In this document: positions 29,879 through 38,645 of the stretch, piece by piece
Layout of the letters: the number at the start of each line of letters is the position of its first letter
How positions within the stretch are numbered: the first letter of the stretch is position 1
NCBI GenBank assembly: GCA_003279115.1
Contig: QCBG01000004.1
Span: forward strand, 50,109-114,108
Source: Prochlorococcus sp. AG-347-E03
GTDB taxonomy: Bacteria > Cyanobacteriota > Cyanobacteriia > PCC-6307 > Cyanobiaceae
Reading direction: 5' to 3'
Length of the DNA: 64,000 bases
Notes under the pieces: generated by a model
Seen by the model: only the letters and a program-made list of their open reading frames with translations
What the model was told of the DNA's origin: nothing
The model's database searches: none
Program-made: the position numbers and the translations under genes

Positions 29879-30814
29879 TTGAAGAAAATTAATATGCAAC
29901 GAAGTTCAGCTTGGATAATAAAAAGTTTGTGGGGAGCTTGTGAAAGATGGAGCAAATCTGATTGCATTGATCTAAGTGCTGCATTTGCTTACTACACACT
30001 ACAATCATTTTTTCCTATTCTTCTAATTTCTCTTTCAATAGCATCATGGTTCTTAGGCAAACAAGAGGGCTTAGATCAAGAAATAATTTCTATTGCTGCC
30101 CAAGTTTTACCTCCTTCAGTAGTTGAATTAGTAGAAACAACATTATTTAATTTAATTGATCAAGGTTTTGGAGCGGGTATTCTTGGAGCTATGTTTTTGC
30201 TTTTTACAGCAGGTAATGCATATTTATCTCTCCAAAGAGGTTCAGATAGGCTTTGGGAAGACGAACTCCCCTCCAAAAAGGTAAATTCTGCTTGGAGAGA
30301 CCAAGCTTCGAGATTTCTCCGTAATAGAGTTGAAGCTTTTTTAATAGTATTCTTTATTGGATTTTTAATGGTATTAGATCAGATTAGTGCAAATCTAAGA
30401 ATGATACCAAGTAACGTTTTAGAAAATATCTCAAAATCTAATAATTTAATTTCTACTTTATTTCTCAAGTTACCTCTTTTACAAGTTGGTCAATTTGCAA
30501 TCCCATTAATTGGCTTTTCTTTAATGGCTCTTTTATTACAAGCTCTCTTACCAAGTAGAAAAGTGCCGTTGAAACCATTATTGCCTGGATCTATTCTGAT
30601 TGGAATTGGTCTAACAACCTTGAATTTAGCAGTAAGTAAAAGTATTCTTTCGCTTGGCGCTAGATTTCAAGCATATGGTTTTATTGGAGGTTTTCTTGTA
30701 CTTACATTATGGGTCTGGCTTTTGGGCGTGATTTTATATTTTGGTCAATGCTGGAGTGTGGTTATTGCTAGTATGTCTCTATTAAATAGAAGAAGAAACA
30801 GACCTTATAGGTAA
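29879..30814 (+). CDS. YihY/BrkB-family membrane protein
   Basis: DLSAAFAYYTLQSFFPILLISLSIASWFLG; QAYGFIGGFLVLTLWVWLLGVILYFGQCWSVV; TTG at 29879 or ATG at 29894. Confidence 0.85.
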   Translation: MKKINMQRSSAWIIKSLWGACERWSKSDCIDLSAAFAYYTLQSFFPILLISLSIASWFLGKQEGLDQEIISIAAQVLPPSVVELVETTLFNLIDQGFGAGILGAMFLLFTAGNAYLSLQRGSDRLWEDELPSKKVNSAWRDQASRFLRNRVEAFLIVFFIGFLMVLDQISANLRMIPSNVLENISKSNNLISTLFLKLPLLQVGQFAIPLIGFSLMALLLQALLPSRKVPLKPLLPGSILIGIGLTTLNLAVSKSILSLGARFQAYGFIGGFLVLTLWVWLLGVILYFGQCWSVVIASMSLLNRRRNRPYR

Positions 30815-30815
30815 T

Positions 30816-31157
30816 ATGAATGATTTTTTAAAAGTTAATAAGAATTTCCTTACCTATTCGTTAATATTGATCATAGTAACTGCTATTTTTGGTATTAATT
30901 TTTTAATAAGCTTTCTAGGTAATATACTAATACTTTTGTTTCTTATCCCCCTTTTTATATTTCTTTTAATTTTTGTAGGATTTAACTATTACAAGTCAAA
31001 ATTTAATCAATGTAGTAATTGCGGTGCAATATCTCTAGGATTGAGTGATACTTGCATAACTTGTGGAGCAGATTTAAATGATATTAACAAAAGAAATCAA
31101 TTTGATAAAAAACCGAGTGAAAGCACTATTGAAGTGAAAGCAGAAGAAATTAAATAA
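30816..31157 (+). CDS. Small membrane protein with C-terminal zinc ribbon
   Basis: Two hydrophobic segments then CSNCGAISLGLSDTCITCGADL. Confidence 0.65.
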   Translation: MNDFLKVNKNFLTYSLILIIVTAIFGINFLISFLGNILILLFLIPLFIFLLIFVGFNYYKSKFNQCSNCGAISLGLSDTCITCGADLNDINKRNQFDKKPSESTIEVKAEEIK

Positions 31158-31160
31158 GAA

Positions 31161-31307
31161 TTAACCAATTCCAATTTGTCTAAGGATACTTTGACCAGTA
31201 ATTAATTCAGTACCAAGACCAATCAAAATTCCCATCATCGCCATACGACCATTCCAAGTTTCAGCAAAATTAACAAAGCCAAATCTTGGTTGATTTTCTT
31301 CATTCAT
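31161..31307 (-). CDS. hli: High-light-inducible protein (HLIP), 48 aa
   Basis: Below track cut-off: MNEENQPRFGFVNFAETWNGRMAMMGILIGLGTELITGQSILRQIGIG with ExxNGRxAMxG motif. Confidence 0.92.
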   Translation of the reverse strand: MNEENQPRFGFVNFAETWNGRMAMMGILIGLGTELITGQSILRQIGIG

Positions 31308-31371
31308 AATTAACTATATTGCTATCTAACTATATTAACGTTTTGAGGAGAAATTTATGATAAATAATTAA

Positions 31372-31755
31372 TTATTTAATATGTCTGACACCATCAACAG
31401 GTCGATACTCATCTCCGGTTAATTCCTCATATACAATTGCTGGCAATCCTGTTTCAAACATTGTTTGCAAGGCTTCCTTTAACATAGGATTCCATCCTCC
31501 AGTACTAACTTTGCCATGTCTTACTGTCCAATCCCAAGTGCCTTTAAGATCTCTGGGCAATCTACCTTCTCTATCTCTTCGAGCGACTAAGTCTAAAGAT
31601 TCTACTAACCCAACAATAATTGGATTTTTACCATAAGAAGGTGTAAGGCTTAGTTCAAGCCTTACAGGATCATCTTTTACTATTTTTAATCTAAACCTGG
31701 GGGGTAATTTAAGTGATCTTATGACAGATGAGACAATTTTTGTTCTTAATTCCAA
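31372..31755 (-). CDS. Conserved hypothetical protein
   Basis: 127-aa ORF with GTWDWTVRHGKVSTGGWNPMLKEALQTMFETGLPAIVYEELTGDEYRPVDGVRH. Confidence 0.65.
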   Translation of the reverse strand: MELRTKIVSSVIRSLKLPPRFRLKIVKDDPVRLELSLTPSYGKNPIIVGLVESLDLVARRDREGRLPRDLKGTWDWTVRHGKVSTGGWNPMLKEALQTMFETGLPAIVYEELTGDEYRPVDGVRHIK

Positions 31756-31782
31756 TTTTTTTACCTTAAATTTTAAATTCGA

Positions 31783-32046
31783 TTAGTCAGTTGCTGAACC
31801 CTTTTCTTCTAGGGTAGAGTCATTATCATTTGAGAATCTTACTGTTAATAGTTCCTCATCTGTTATGTTGCCTGATTTATCTAAAAGTTCTGGATGTATT
31901 GTGTACTTTTTTTGTTGAAATTCTGGTTTATTGTAACGTTTATTTTCTGTACTAGTTATACCCCAGCCATTGGACATTACTTTAAAAGCTTTCCAAACTA
32001 AGTAGGTTAAGGCTGCAGAATATATAATTGGAAATAAAATAGACAT
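31783..32046 (-). CDS. Small membrane protein, DUF2973-like
   Basis: N-terminal TM MSILFPIIYSAALTYLVWKAFKVM then YTIHPELLDKSGNITDEELLTVRF. Confidence 0.55.
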   Translation of the reverse strand: MSILFPIIYSAALTYLVWKAFKVMSNGWGITSTENKRYNKPEFQQKKYTIHPELLDKSGNITDEELLTVRFSNDNDSTLEEKGSATD

Positions 32047-32222
32047 CTAAATTTATAAATTAGTTGGTTATATGTTTAATATCATAGCCCGAAAAAAAGT
32101 AATTTAGCCATTTAAAATTAATAAATTTTTCTCTTAACTACATTAACTTTTTTTTAGTAGTTATAGTAAAGGTAGATTAATGATGCTTATTTAATGCATT
32201 CAAAGAGAATAAAAGTTCAAAA

Positions 32223-33344
32223 TTGAAAATTTATAGTCAAAAACAATTACTATTATTTTTGTTAATTTTAATGGGTATTTTATGTCCATCATATTTAAGT
32301 TCGGAACCATTAATTAAACCAAGATTTAATAAAGTTCATACATATTCAGATAAATCTTTCATTACTAAAGCTGTAGAGAAAACAGGTTCTTCTGTAGTGA
32401 CAATTAATACCCAAAGATATGTGAAAAAAAGGGTACCTCAAAGGAATTCTCAACTATTTTTAGACCCATATTTTGATAGATTTTTTGGATTAGATTTACC
32501 TTACGATAATCAACCAAGGATAGAGCAAAGCCAAGGGAGTGGATTGATATTCTCAGACGGACTTGTAATGACTAATGCTCATGTCGTAAATGGATCTGAT
32601 AAAGTTGTTGTTGGATTAACTAATGGCAAAAAATTAAAAGCAAAACTTGTTGGTCAAGACTTTTTTACTGACATCGCAGTGCTGAAGATCGAAGGAGAAG
32701 GACCTTGGCCAATAGCAAAATTGGGTGATTCTACAAAAGTTAAAGTTGGTGATTGGGCAATCGCAGTTGGAAATCCATTTGGACTAGAAAACACAGTAAC
32801 TCTGGGTATTATTAGTAATTTAAAAAGAAATGTCACTCAATTAGGAATATACGATAAAAAACTTGAACTAATTCAAACAGATGCCGCTATCAATCCTGGA
32901 AATTCTGGAGGTCCACTATTAAATAGCAATGGAGAAGTAATTGGAATTAATACTTTAATAAGATCAGGTCCAGGAGCAGGCTTAAGTTTTGCAATCCCAA
33001 TTAATAAAGCTAAGGAAATTGCATATCAACTAATAAATAATGGAAAAGTAATACATCCTATGATTGGAATAAGCCTCACAAATGAAAGTAGTTTTGAAGA
33101 AAATAATAATTCCGTAAAAGTCAGTTATGTAGTGCCAAATAGTCCAGCTGAAAAGAGTGGAATCAAAGTAAACGATATAATCATCAAAGTTGGTAATAAA
33201 GATATTAAAAAAAGTGCAGATGTAATAAGCCAAATAAGTAATAATGGTATTAATAAACAAATAAAAATATTATTAAAGCGCGGAAATAAATTTATTAGTT
33301 TAAAAGTAAAACCAACTGATATTACAAATTTACAAACTAAATAA
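32223..33344 (+). CDS. HtrA/Deg-family serine protease
   Basis: TTG start; GSGLIFSDGLVMTNAHVV, DFFTDIAVLKI, DAAINPGNSGGPLLNSNGEVIGINT, C-terminal PDZ. Confidence 0.95.
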   Translation: MKIYSQKQLLLFLLILMGILCPSYLSSEPLIKPRFNKVHTYSDKSFITKAVEKTGSSVVTINTQRYVKKRVPQRNSQLFLDPYFDRFFGLDLPYDNQPRIEQSQGSGLIFSDGLVMTNAHVVNGSDKVVVGLTNGKKLKAKLVGQDFFTDIAVLKIEGEGPWPIAKLGDSTKVKVGDWAIAVGNPFGLENTVTLGIISNLKRNVTQLGIYDKKLELIQTDAAINPGNSGGPLLNSNGEVIGINTLIRSGPGAGLSFAIPINKAKEIAYQLINNGKVIHPMIGISLTNESSFEENNNSVKVSYVVPNSPAEKSGIKVNDIIIKVGNKDIKKSADVISQISNNGINKQIKILLKRGNKFISLKVKPTDITNLQTK

Positions 33345-33349
33345 GACTT

Positions 33350-33493
33350 TTATATATGATTTCTTTTAAGTATTTCCACGCACCTAGAAATACATTTACC
33401 ATCTTTTATATCACAGGTTGAAATGCATTCAAAGTAACTTTCAATTGGATCAGAAATTAGCAACTGTTTATCTTTTAAATCAAAATCTTTCAT
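33350..33493 (-). CDS. Twin-CX3C 47-aa micro-protein
   Basis: MKDFDLKDKQLLISDPIESYFECISTCDIKDGKCISRCVEILKRNHI; start set at internal Met. Confidence 0.6.
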   Translation of the reverse strand: MKDFDLKDKQLLISDPIESYFECISTCDIKDGKCISRCVEILKRNHI

Positions 33494-33589
33494 ATGAGAA
33501 TTAAAACTTATTTTTGTATTTTTAAGGTTAAACAAAAACAGTAAACTATGTAAAGATAAATGAGTGTTCTTGCCTAGCTAATTATAAAG

Positions 33590-33620
33590 TTTGTTAAAAA
33601 AATCAAATTTTTTTAACAAA
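33590..33620 (-). terminator. Perfect 13-bp A/T-flanked inverted repeat, likely terminator after ABC-F gene
   Basis: TTTGTTAAAAAAA-TCAAA-TTTTTTTAACAAA, 9 nt past the stop of 33630..35255. Confidence 0.6.
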
Positions 33621-33629
33621 GTTCTATGA

Positions 33630-35255
33630 CTAATTTTTTTGCTTATTATTCTTTTCTAAAAAATATTCATAATTACCATGATATGAGAATAACTTTGAAT
33701 TTTTAATTTCAACAATTCTATTTGCAACCTTTGAAATAAAATATCGATCATGTGAAATTATTAATAATGAACCTTTGTAATTTTTAATTGCCAATTCTAA
33801 ATTTTCTTTAGATTGAAGATCCAAATGATTAGTTGGTTCATCCAATAACAAAAAATTACTCGGAATCATAATCATAAGGGCCAATGCTAATCTTGCCTTT
33901 TCTCCGCCACTGAGTTGCTTAATAAATTTAAAAACAGTTTGATTTTGAAAGCCAAAACCTCCTAAAAATGTTCTTACTTTTTTTTGTGACCATTCTGGAG
34001 ATTTATTACATATTAAATCAATAACTCTTTCCTCAAGTGGTAGTGCTTGAGCTTGGTTCTGTTCATAATAGCTAATAATTATATTATGTTTTCCAAGATT
34101 AATTTCTCCAATTTCAGGAGATATTTTTTTCATAATAATTTTAAACAATGTAGATTTACCACAGCCATTAGGTCCTAATATTGCTATTTTTTCTCCCGAA
34201 GAAATCCTTAAATTCACATCTAAAAAAAGAATTTTATCCTCATAACTTTGAGACAAATTTTTGATATTAAGGACTAATTTTCCTGAGCGCGGACATTCTG
34301 GAAAATTAAAAGCGGGACTTTTTGATTTAGTTTTAGGAGCTTCAATTATAGAAATCTTTTTTAATTGTTTTTCTTTACTCTTGGCTTGAGAACTTCTAGT
34401 CGCACTAGCTCTAAATCTATCTATATACTTCTTCTGGATCTCAATTTCTTTTTGTTGTAATAGATATGCTTTATTTTGTGATTCTTCATTTAAAGATTTC
34501 TGTTCCACAAAAAAAGAATAGTTCCCATTATAAATTTCAGATACTCCTCTATCTATGAAAATTATTTTTTTACATAATTTATCTAAAAAATATCTATCAT
34601 GACTAATTATAATTATCGCAATTTTAAGAGACAATAAATATTCTTCCAACCAGAAAATAGTATCTAAATCTAAATGATTTGTTGGTTCATCAAGTAAAAG
34701 TAAATCAGGTTTTTGTAAGATTATTTTTCCAAGTGCAATTTTCATCTGCCAACCACCCGAAAAATTGCCAACTAATTTATCAGCATCTTCTTTAGAAAAG
34801 CCTAACTTTGGCAAAATCTTGTCTACATCAGATTGCATTTTATAGCCGCCTAAAGCTTCAAATTTTGCTTGATATTTCGAAAGTTTATTCACTAATATTT
34901 CTAATTTGTCGGAATCTTTTTTTAAATCTAATGATTTCATTTTATTCTCAATTTCTATAAGTTTATTAGACACAATTTTTATATCTTTAAAAGAACTTTC
35001 TAATTCCTCTCTGACTGAACAATTGAAGTTACAATCTAACTCTTGTTTTAAATGAGCAATTCTAGGATTCCCCTCTTTGATGATGGTTCCACTTGTTTGA
35101 TCTTCCTCTCCAATTAAAATTTTAAATTGAGTTGATTTACCTGCTCCATTGGAACCAACTAAACCAACTTTTTCTCCTTTCTTAATCTCCCAATTAATAT
35201 TTTTTAAAACAACATCTGTAGAATAAATTTTGCTTATACCTTCGAATCTAATCAC
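33630..35255 (-). CDS. ABC-F family ATPase (duplicated ATP-binding cassettes)
   Basis: Two Walker A ([26 protein letters not shown]), two signature motifs (NFSGGWQMKIALG, QLSGGEKARLALA), LLLDEPTNHLDL twice; no TM. Confidence 0.93.
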   Translation of the reverse strand: MIRFEGISKIYSTDVVLKNINWEIKKGEKVGLVGSNGAGKSTQFKILIGEEDQTSGTIIKEGNPRIAHLKQELDCNFNCSVREELESSFKDIKIVSNKLIEIENKMKSLDLKKDSDKLEILVNKLSKYQAKFEALGGYKMQSDVDKILPKLGFSKEDADKLVGNFSGGWQMKIALGKIILQKPDLLLLDEPTNHLDLDTIFWLEEYLLSLKIAIIIISHDRYFLDKLCKKIIFIDRGVSEIYNGNYSFFVEQKSLNEESQNKAYLLQQKEIEIQKKYIDRFRASATRSSQAKSKEKQLKKISIIEAPKTKSKSPAFNFPECPRSGKLVLNIKNLSQSYEDKILFLDVNLRISSGEKIAILGPNGCGKSTLFKIIMKKISPEIGEINLGKHNIIISYYEQNQAQALPLEERVIDLICNKSPEWSQKKVRTFLGGFGFQNQTVFKFIKQLSGGEKARLALALMIMIPSNFLLLDEPTNHLDLQSKENLELAIKNYKGSLLIISHDRYFISKVANRIVEIKNSKLFSYHGNYEYFLEKNNKQKN

Positions 35256-35328
35256 TTTTTTTTAAAATAGAATTTACAAAATCAGATGCTTATTTACTAA
35301 ACAATATTTTGTGGAATAAACTTAATTT

Positions 35329-35505
35329 ATGAAAAGAATAGAACAAATTGCAGTAATTTTCATAGCTGCGGCACTTGCTATTCCAAGTTATTGGTTTTTT
35401 TGGACTTTGGCTGGTGGAGGTGGCTACAACAAAAGGATAAAACCTATGACTAATCAAAACAATAATTATTCGGAACCTCTCTCTAAAGACCGCCTCGAGC
35501 CTTAA
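35329..35505 (+). CDS. 58-aa single-TM hypothetical protein
   Basis: MKRIEQIAVIFIAAALAIPSYWFFWTLAGGGGYNKRIKPMTNQNNNYSEPLSKDRLEP; below track cut-off. Confidence 0.55.
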   Translation: MKRIEQIAVIFIAAALAIPSYWFFWTLAGGGGYNKRIKPMTNQNNNYSEPLSKDRLEP

Positions 35506-35713
35506 CTAACCACATTTTAGTTGCCTCATCATCAATAGAACTCAAATATTCAATAACCTCTTCTTTGGTAACAGAAATATTTAACTCTTTGCCAATATCG
35601 CATATTTTGTCTAAGGCTTTTTTGGGATTAGTTAAGGCTGTCATAAACAAACTTTGTTTCTTTTTGGAATCGTTCGCTATCAACTTATAGAGCTTTTCTG
35701 CATTACTGGACAT
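35483..35713 (-). CDS. Nif11-leader-like small protein
   Basis: EKLYKLIANDSKKKQSLFMTALTNPKKALDKICDIGKELNISVTKEEVIEYLSS...ARGGL; Nif11-type helical pattern. Confidence 0.6.
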   Translation of the reverse strand: MSSNAEKLYKLIANDSKKKQSLFMTALTNPKKALDKICDIGKELNISVTKEEVIEYLSSIDDEATKMWLVKARGGL

Positions 35714-35749
35714 TTTTTTTAAAAATCTATTTATTAATAGATTATTACT

Positions 35750-36103
35750 TCAAGCTACATTTTTTTCACTATGTTTATTAAAAGATAAATCATTGTCTGT
35801 ATCTTTGATTTCTTTTGCTGATGCATCTGCCATACTTCTTGCATCCAAACATAAAACCTTTCTTAGTTTCGCAAAGTTAGCTGCATGAGATTTTCTACCA
35901 TCTTTTTGAGCATAATACTCAGACTGTTGAAGAATATGGTGAAGATGAGTTAACAAATATGGACTAATTACAGCTGATACCAAAACATCACTATTTTCAT
36001 TATCGTGACATTCAGAATTCACTAATCTTTTTTTCGGTTTATCAATTATCGACCTTTTTGGAGAATCAATTTTTCTTGAATTTTTCATAGGACAATAAAA
36101 CAA
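35750..36103 (-). CDS. Conserved hypothetical protein
   Basis: 117-aa ORF (likely start at internal MKNSRK); divergent from RHH-like gene. Confidence 0.55.
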   Translation of the reverse strand: MFYCPMKNSRKIDSPKRSIIDKPKKRLVNSECHDNENSDVLVSAVISPYLLTHLHHILQQSEYYAQKDGRKSHAANFAKLRKVLCLDARSMADASAKEIKDTDNDLSFNKHSEKNVA

Positions 36104-36138
36104 TTAATTGATACGGACATAAATTTCCTTACTAATAA

Positions 36139-36175
36139 TATACACAAAGATAGTATCCTTGACTAACTGTGTATA
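36139..36175. promoter_or_regulatory. Candidate operator: TATACACA-N21-TGTGTATA
   Basis: Perfect 8-bp inverted repeat centred in the divergent intergenic region 36104-36205. Confidence 0.45.
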
Positions 36176-36205
36176 CTAATAAGTAACAGTTATCAACTTT
36201 GCCTC

Positions 36206-36508
36206 ATGGCTACCCGCCAAAACTCAACTAATGGGAAGCCTAAATCCCCCAGAATTCAAGTAGTCCTTCCAGAATTAATATGTGAGCAATTAACTATTTT
36301 GGCCAATAATGAATCTAGGACTGTAAGTAATATGGCAAAAGTGTTAATACAAGAGGGTATAAAAAAATATTTCGAAAAAGAAAGTAAATCACCTGTTTCA
36401 GAAGCTAATTTAAATACTGATAAATTTAGAGATGAACTTGAAAAACAAAGCGTAAGAAGATTAAAAAGAGCTCCTCAAAGGATTAGATACTATAAAAAAT
36501 CTGATTAA
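36206..36508 (+). CDS. Ribbon-helix-helix (CopG/Arc-like) candidate DNA-binding protein
   Basis: SPRIQVVLPELICEQLTILANNESRTVSNMAKVLIQEGIKKY. Confidence 0.7.
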   Translation: MATRQNSTNGKPKSPRIQVVLPELICEQLTILANNESRTVSNMAKVLIQEGIKKYFEKESKSPVSEANLNTDKFRDELEKQSVRRLKRAPQRIRYYKKSD

Positions 36509-36514
36509 AAATAA

Positions 36515-37219
36515 TTAATTTTGAGGCAATTTCTGTAAATCTACAGTTTTACCCATGACTACCAAAATATTTCCTCTTTCCAAAATATATTTTGCTGGAG
36601 GATTAACTGTTAACTTTTCAGCAGGTCCTGCAGCAAGAACATTTACTAAATAATTTTTCCTCAAATTTAAATCTCTTAAAGATCTTCCAATAAATTCCTC
36701 TGGAACAGTTATTTCATCTATACCAGTTTGATTATCTAATTCCAATCTTTCGATTAGGTTTGGTCTTACAAGTTCTAAACCTAATCTTTCTCCTTGCATC
36801 CTAGATGGGAAAACAACTTTATCTGCACCTACTCTTTTTAACATTTTTTCGTGCAAGTCACTGGTAGCTCTCGCTATTACTCTTTTCACTTTGCTACCTT
36901 CACTATCCTTAGCAATAAGAGTTGTAGTTATACTTGCTTCAATAGGTTCACTAATACCCACTACAACAGTATTCATTTCAAGAATTCCCGATTCCTTCAT
37001 AGACTCTTCATCAGTACAATCTACAACTCTCGCTTCTATCGAAGGTTCTAATTGCCTTAAATCATCAATAGCTTTTTCCGAATAATCTGCAGCCAAAACA
37101 TCAGCACCATTACTAATAAGTTCTCTGCAAACTGCGGTTCCAAATCTTCCAACGCCTACAACTGCAAAAGTGAGTGCTTCATTTTCTCTTTTTTGAGACC
37201 ACTGCCACCAATCAGCCAT
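36515..37219 (-). CDS. TrkA/KtrA-type K+ transport regulatory NAD-binding protein
   Basis: FAVVGVGRFGTAVCRELISNGADVLAADYSEKAIDDL RCK_N, C-terminal RCK_C. Confidence 0.9.
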   Translation of the reverse strand: MADWWQWSQKRENEALTFAVVGVGRFGTAVCRELISNGADVLAADYSEKAIDDLRQLEPSIEARVVDCTDEESMKESGILEMNTVVVGISEPIEASITTTLIAKDSEGSKVKRVIARATSDLHEKMLKRVGADKVVFPSRMQGERLGLELVRPNLIERLELDNQTGIDEITVPEEFIGRSLRDLNLRKNYLVNVLAAGPAEKLTVNPPAKYILERGNILVVMGKTVDLQKLPQN

Positions 37220-37237
37220 AATAAAAATCAGTCAAAT

Positions 37238-38641
37238 CTAAACATAAAGATCAGCCCTAGGATAGCCAATTCTCTTTTGTCTATCTATTCTACTCTTATA
37301 AAGGGCCTGCCAAAGTGCACTTAAAAGCAAAAGGATCCCAAGTCTGCCCACAAACATACCAACAATAAGAATAAATTGACCAAAATGATTTAATTTTGCC
37401 GTTAACCCAATATCAAAACCAACTGTTGCAAATGCAGATATGCAAGTGAACAGAATTTCTAGGAATGTGAATGATTCTTTTTTTACAAAAGTATTAGTTG
37501 TACTAAGCAACATTGCCATTAAAAGAACAAAAAGCAAAGATCCAACTGTGATTCCAACTGCCTTTAGAATAACTTTATCTGAAATTAATCTATTGCTAAT
37601 AATTACATCTTTCTGACCTCTTAAAGTTGATCTAGTTGCAGCCATTAAAGCAATAAATGTAGTTGTTTTTATGCCTCCACCAGTACCTCCTGTACTTGCT
37701 CCAATAAACATAAGCGTCATTAATAATAAGAGGCCCGTATCTGAGATAGAGTTCAAAGAAATCGGAAAATTTGTAAAGCCTGCAGTTCTTGCACTAACTG
37801 TTTCGAAGATAGATGACATTAACCGTTCAAACAAATTTAAATCATTAAAAAATTGACTATTTAGCAATGACTCAGTGATAAAGAATCCTAATGATCCGAA
37901 CAATATTAGAGATAAACTTGTCCTAATAACTAGTCTGGAATGAAGGCTTAATTTCTTATAAGAAAGATTTTTTTTATGACTCCAAATATCATCAATAACC
38001 CGCCAACCCAATCCACCCATAACAATGAGAAAAACAAAAACAATATTAACCAAATAATTTGTTCTATAGTCTTGAAGACTATTTGACATTAACGAAAATC
38101 CTGCATTGTTATATGCAGAAATACTGTGAAAAATCGAGGACCATAGTCTTTCCCAATTATTTTGAATGTCTACAAACCCAAAAGAATATAAGACAATTGC
38201 ACCCAAAGATATAATACTAATCGCAGTAATAGCAATGCTTTGAAAAGTTCGACCAATTCCTCCAACTCCAAATTCATCTAAAGTCTTTCCTTTATCTAAT
38301 CTAGTTCTTAGCTTTGTTCCCTTTACAACAAACCCTTGTAAAAATGTTGTAATGGCCATTAATCCTAGACCACCTGATAAAAGCATAAAAGCTAAGAAAA
38401 CTTGGCCAAAGAAATTTAAATCAACACCAATATCTATTATGGTTAAGCCAGTAACGGTTATTGCAGAAGTAGATGTAAAAAATGCTTCCCACAAACCAAC
38501 ATTTGAAGATGAACATAATGGAGAGCTCAAAATTAAAGTTCCAAGGCAAATAATAAACAAGCCTGTAACAATAGTAAATTGAGGTACAGATAGCTTTTTG
38601 TAAGCATCTTTTAACTTATAAACTGAGAATGGGAATTTCAC
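37238..38641 (-). CDS. TrkH/KtrB-type cation transporter
   Basis: SAITVTGLTIID, SAYNNAGFSL, SARTAGF, SAFATVGFDIGLT pore-loop repeats. Confidence 0.92.
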   Translation of the reverse strand: MKFPFSVYKLKDAYKKLSVPQFTIVTGLFIICLGTLILSSPLCSSSNVGLWEAFFTSTSAITVTGLTIIDIGVDLNFFGQVFLAFMLLSGGLGLMAITTFLQGFVVKGTKLRTRLDKGKTLDEFGVGGIGRTFQSIAITAISIISLGAIVLYSFGFVDIQNNWERLWSSIFHSISAYNNAGFSLMSNSLQDYRTNYLVNIVFVFLIVMGGLGWRVIDDIWSHKKNLSYKKLSLHSRLVIRTSLSLILFGSLGFFITESLLNSQFFNDLNLFERLMSSIFETVSARTAGFTNFPISLNSISDTGLLLLMTLMFIGASTGGTGGGIKTTTFIALMAATRSTLRGQKDVIISNRLISDKVILKAVGITVGSLLFVLLMAMLLSTTNTFVKKESFTFLEILFTCISAFATVGFDIGLTAKLNHFGQFILIVGMFVGRLGILLLLSALWQALYKSRIDRQKRIGYPRADLYV

Positions 38642-38645
38642 GATA

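Noticed and set aside
36159-36177. TTGACT and TATACT as a -35/-10 promoter
   Set aside because: Spacing is only 7 bp, too short for a sigma-70-type promoter; the inverted repeat explains part of the match.
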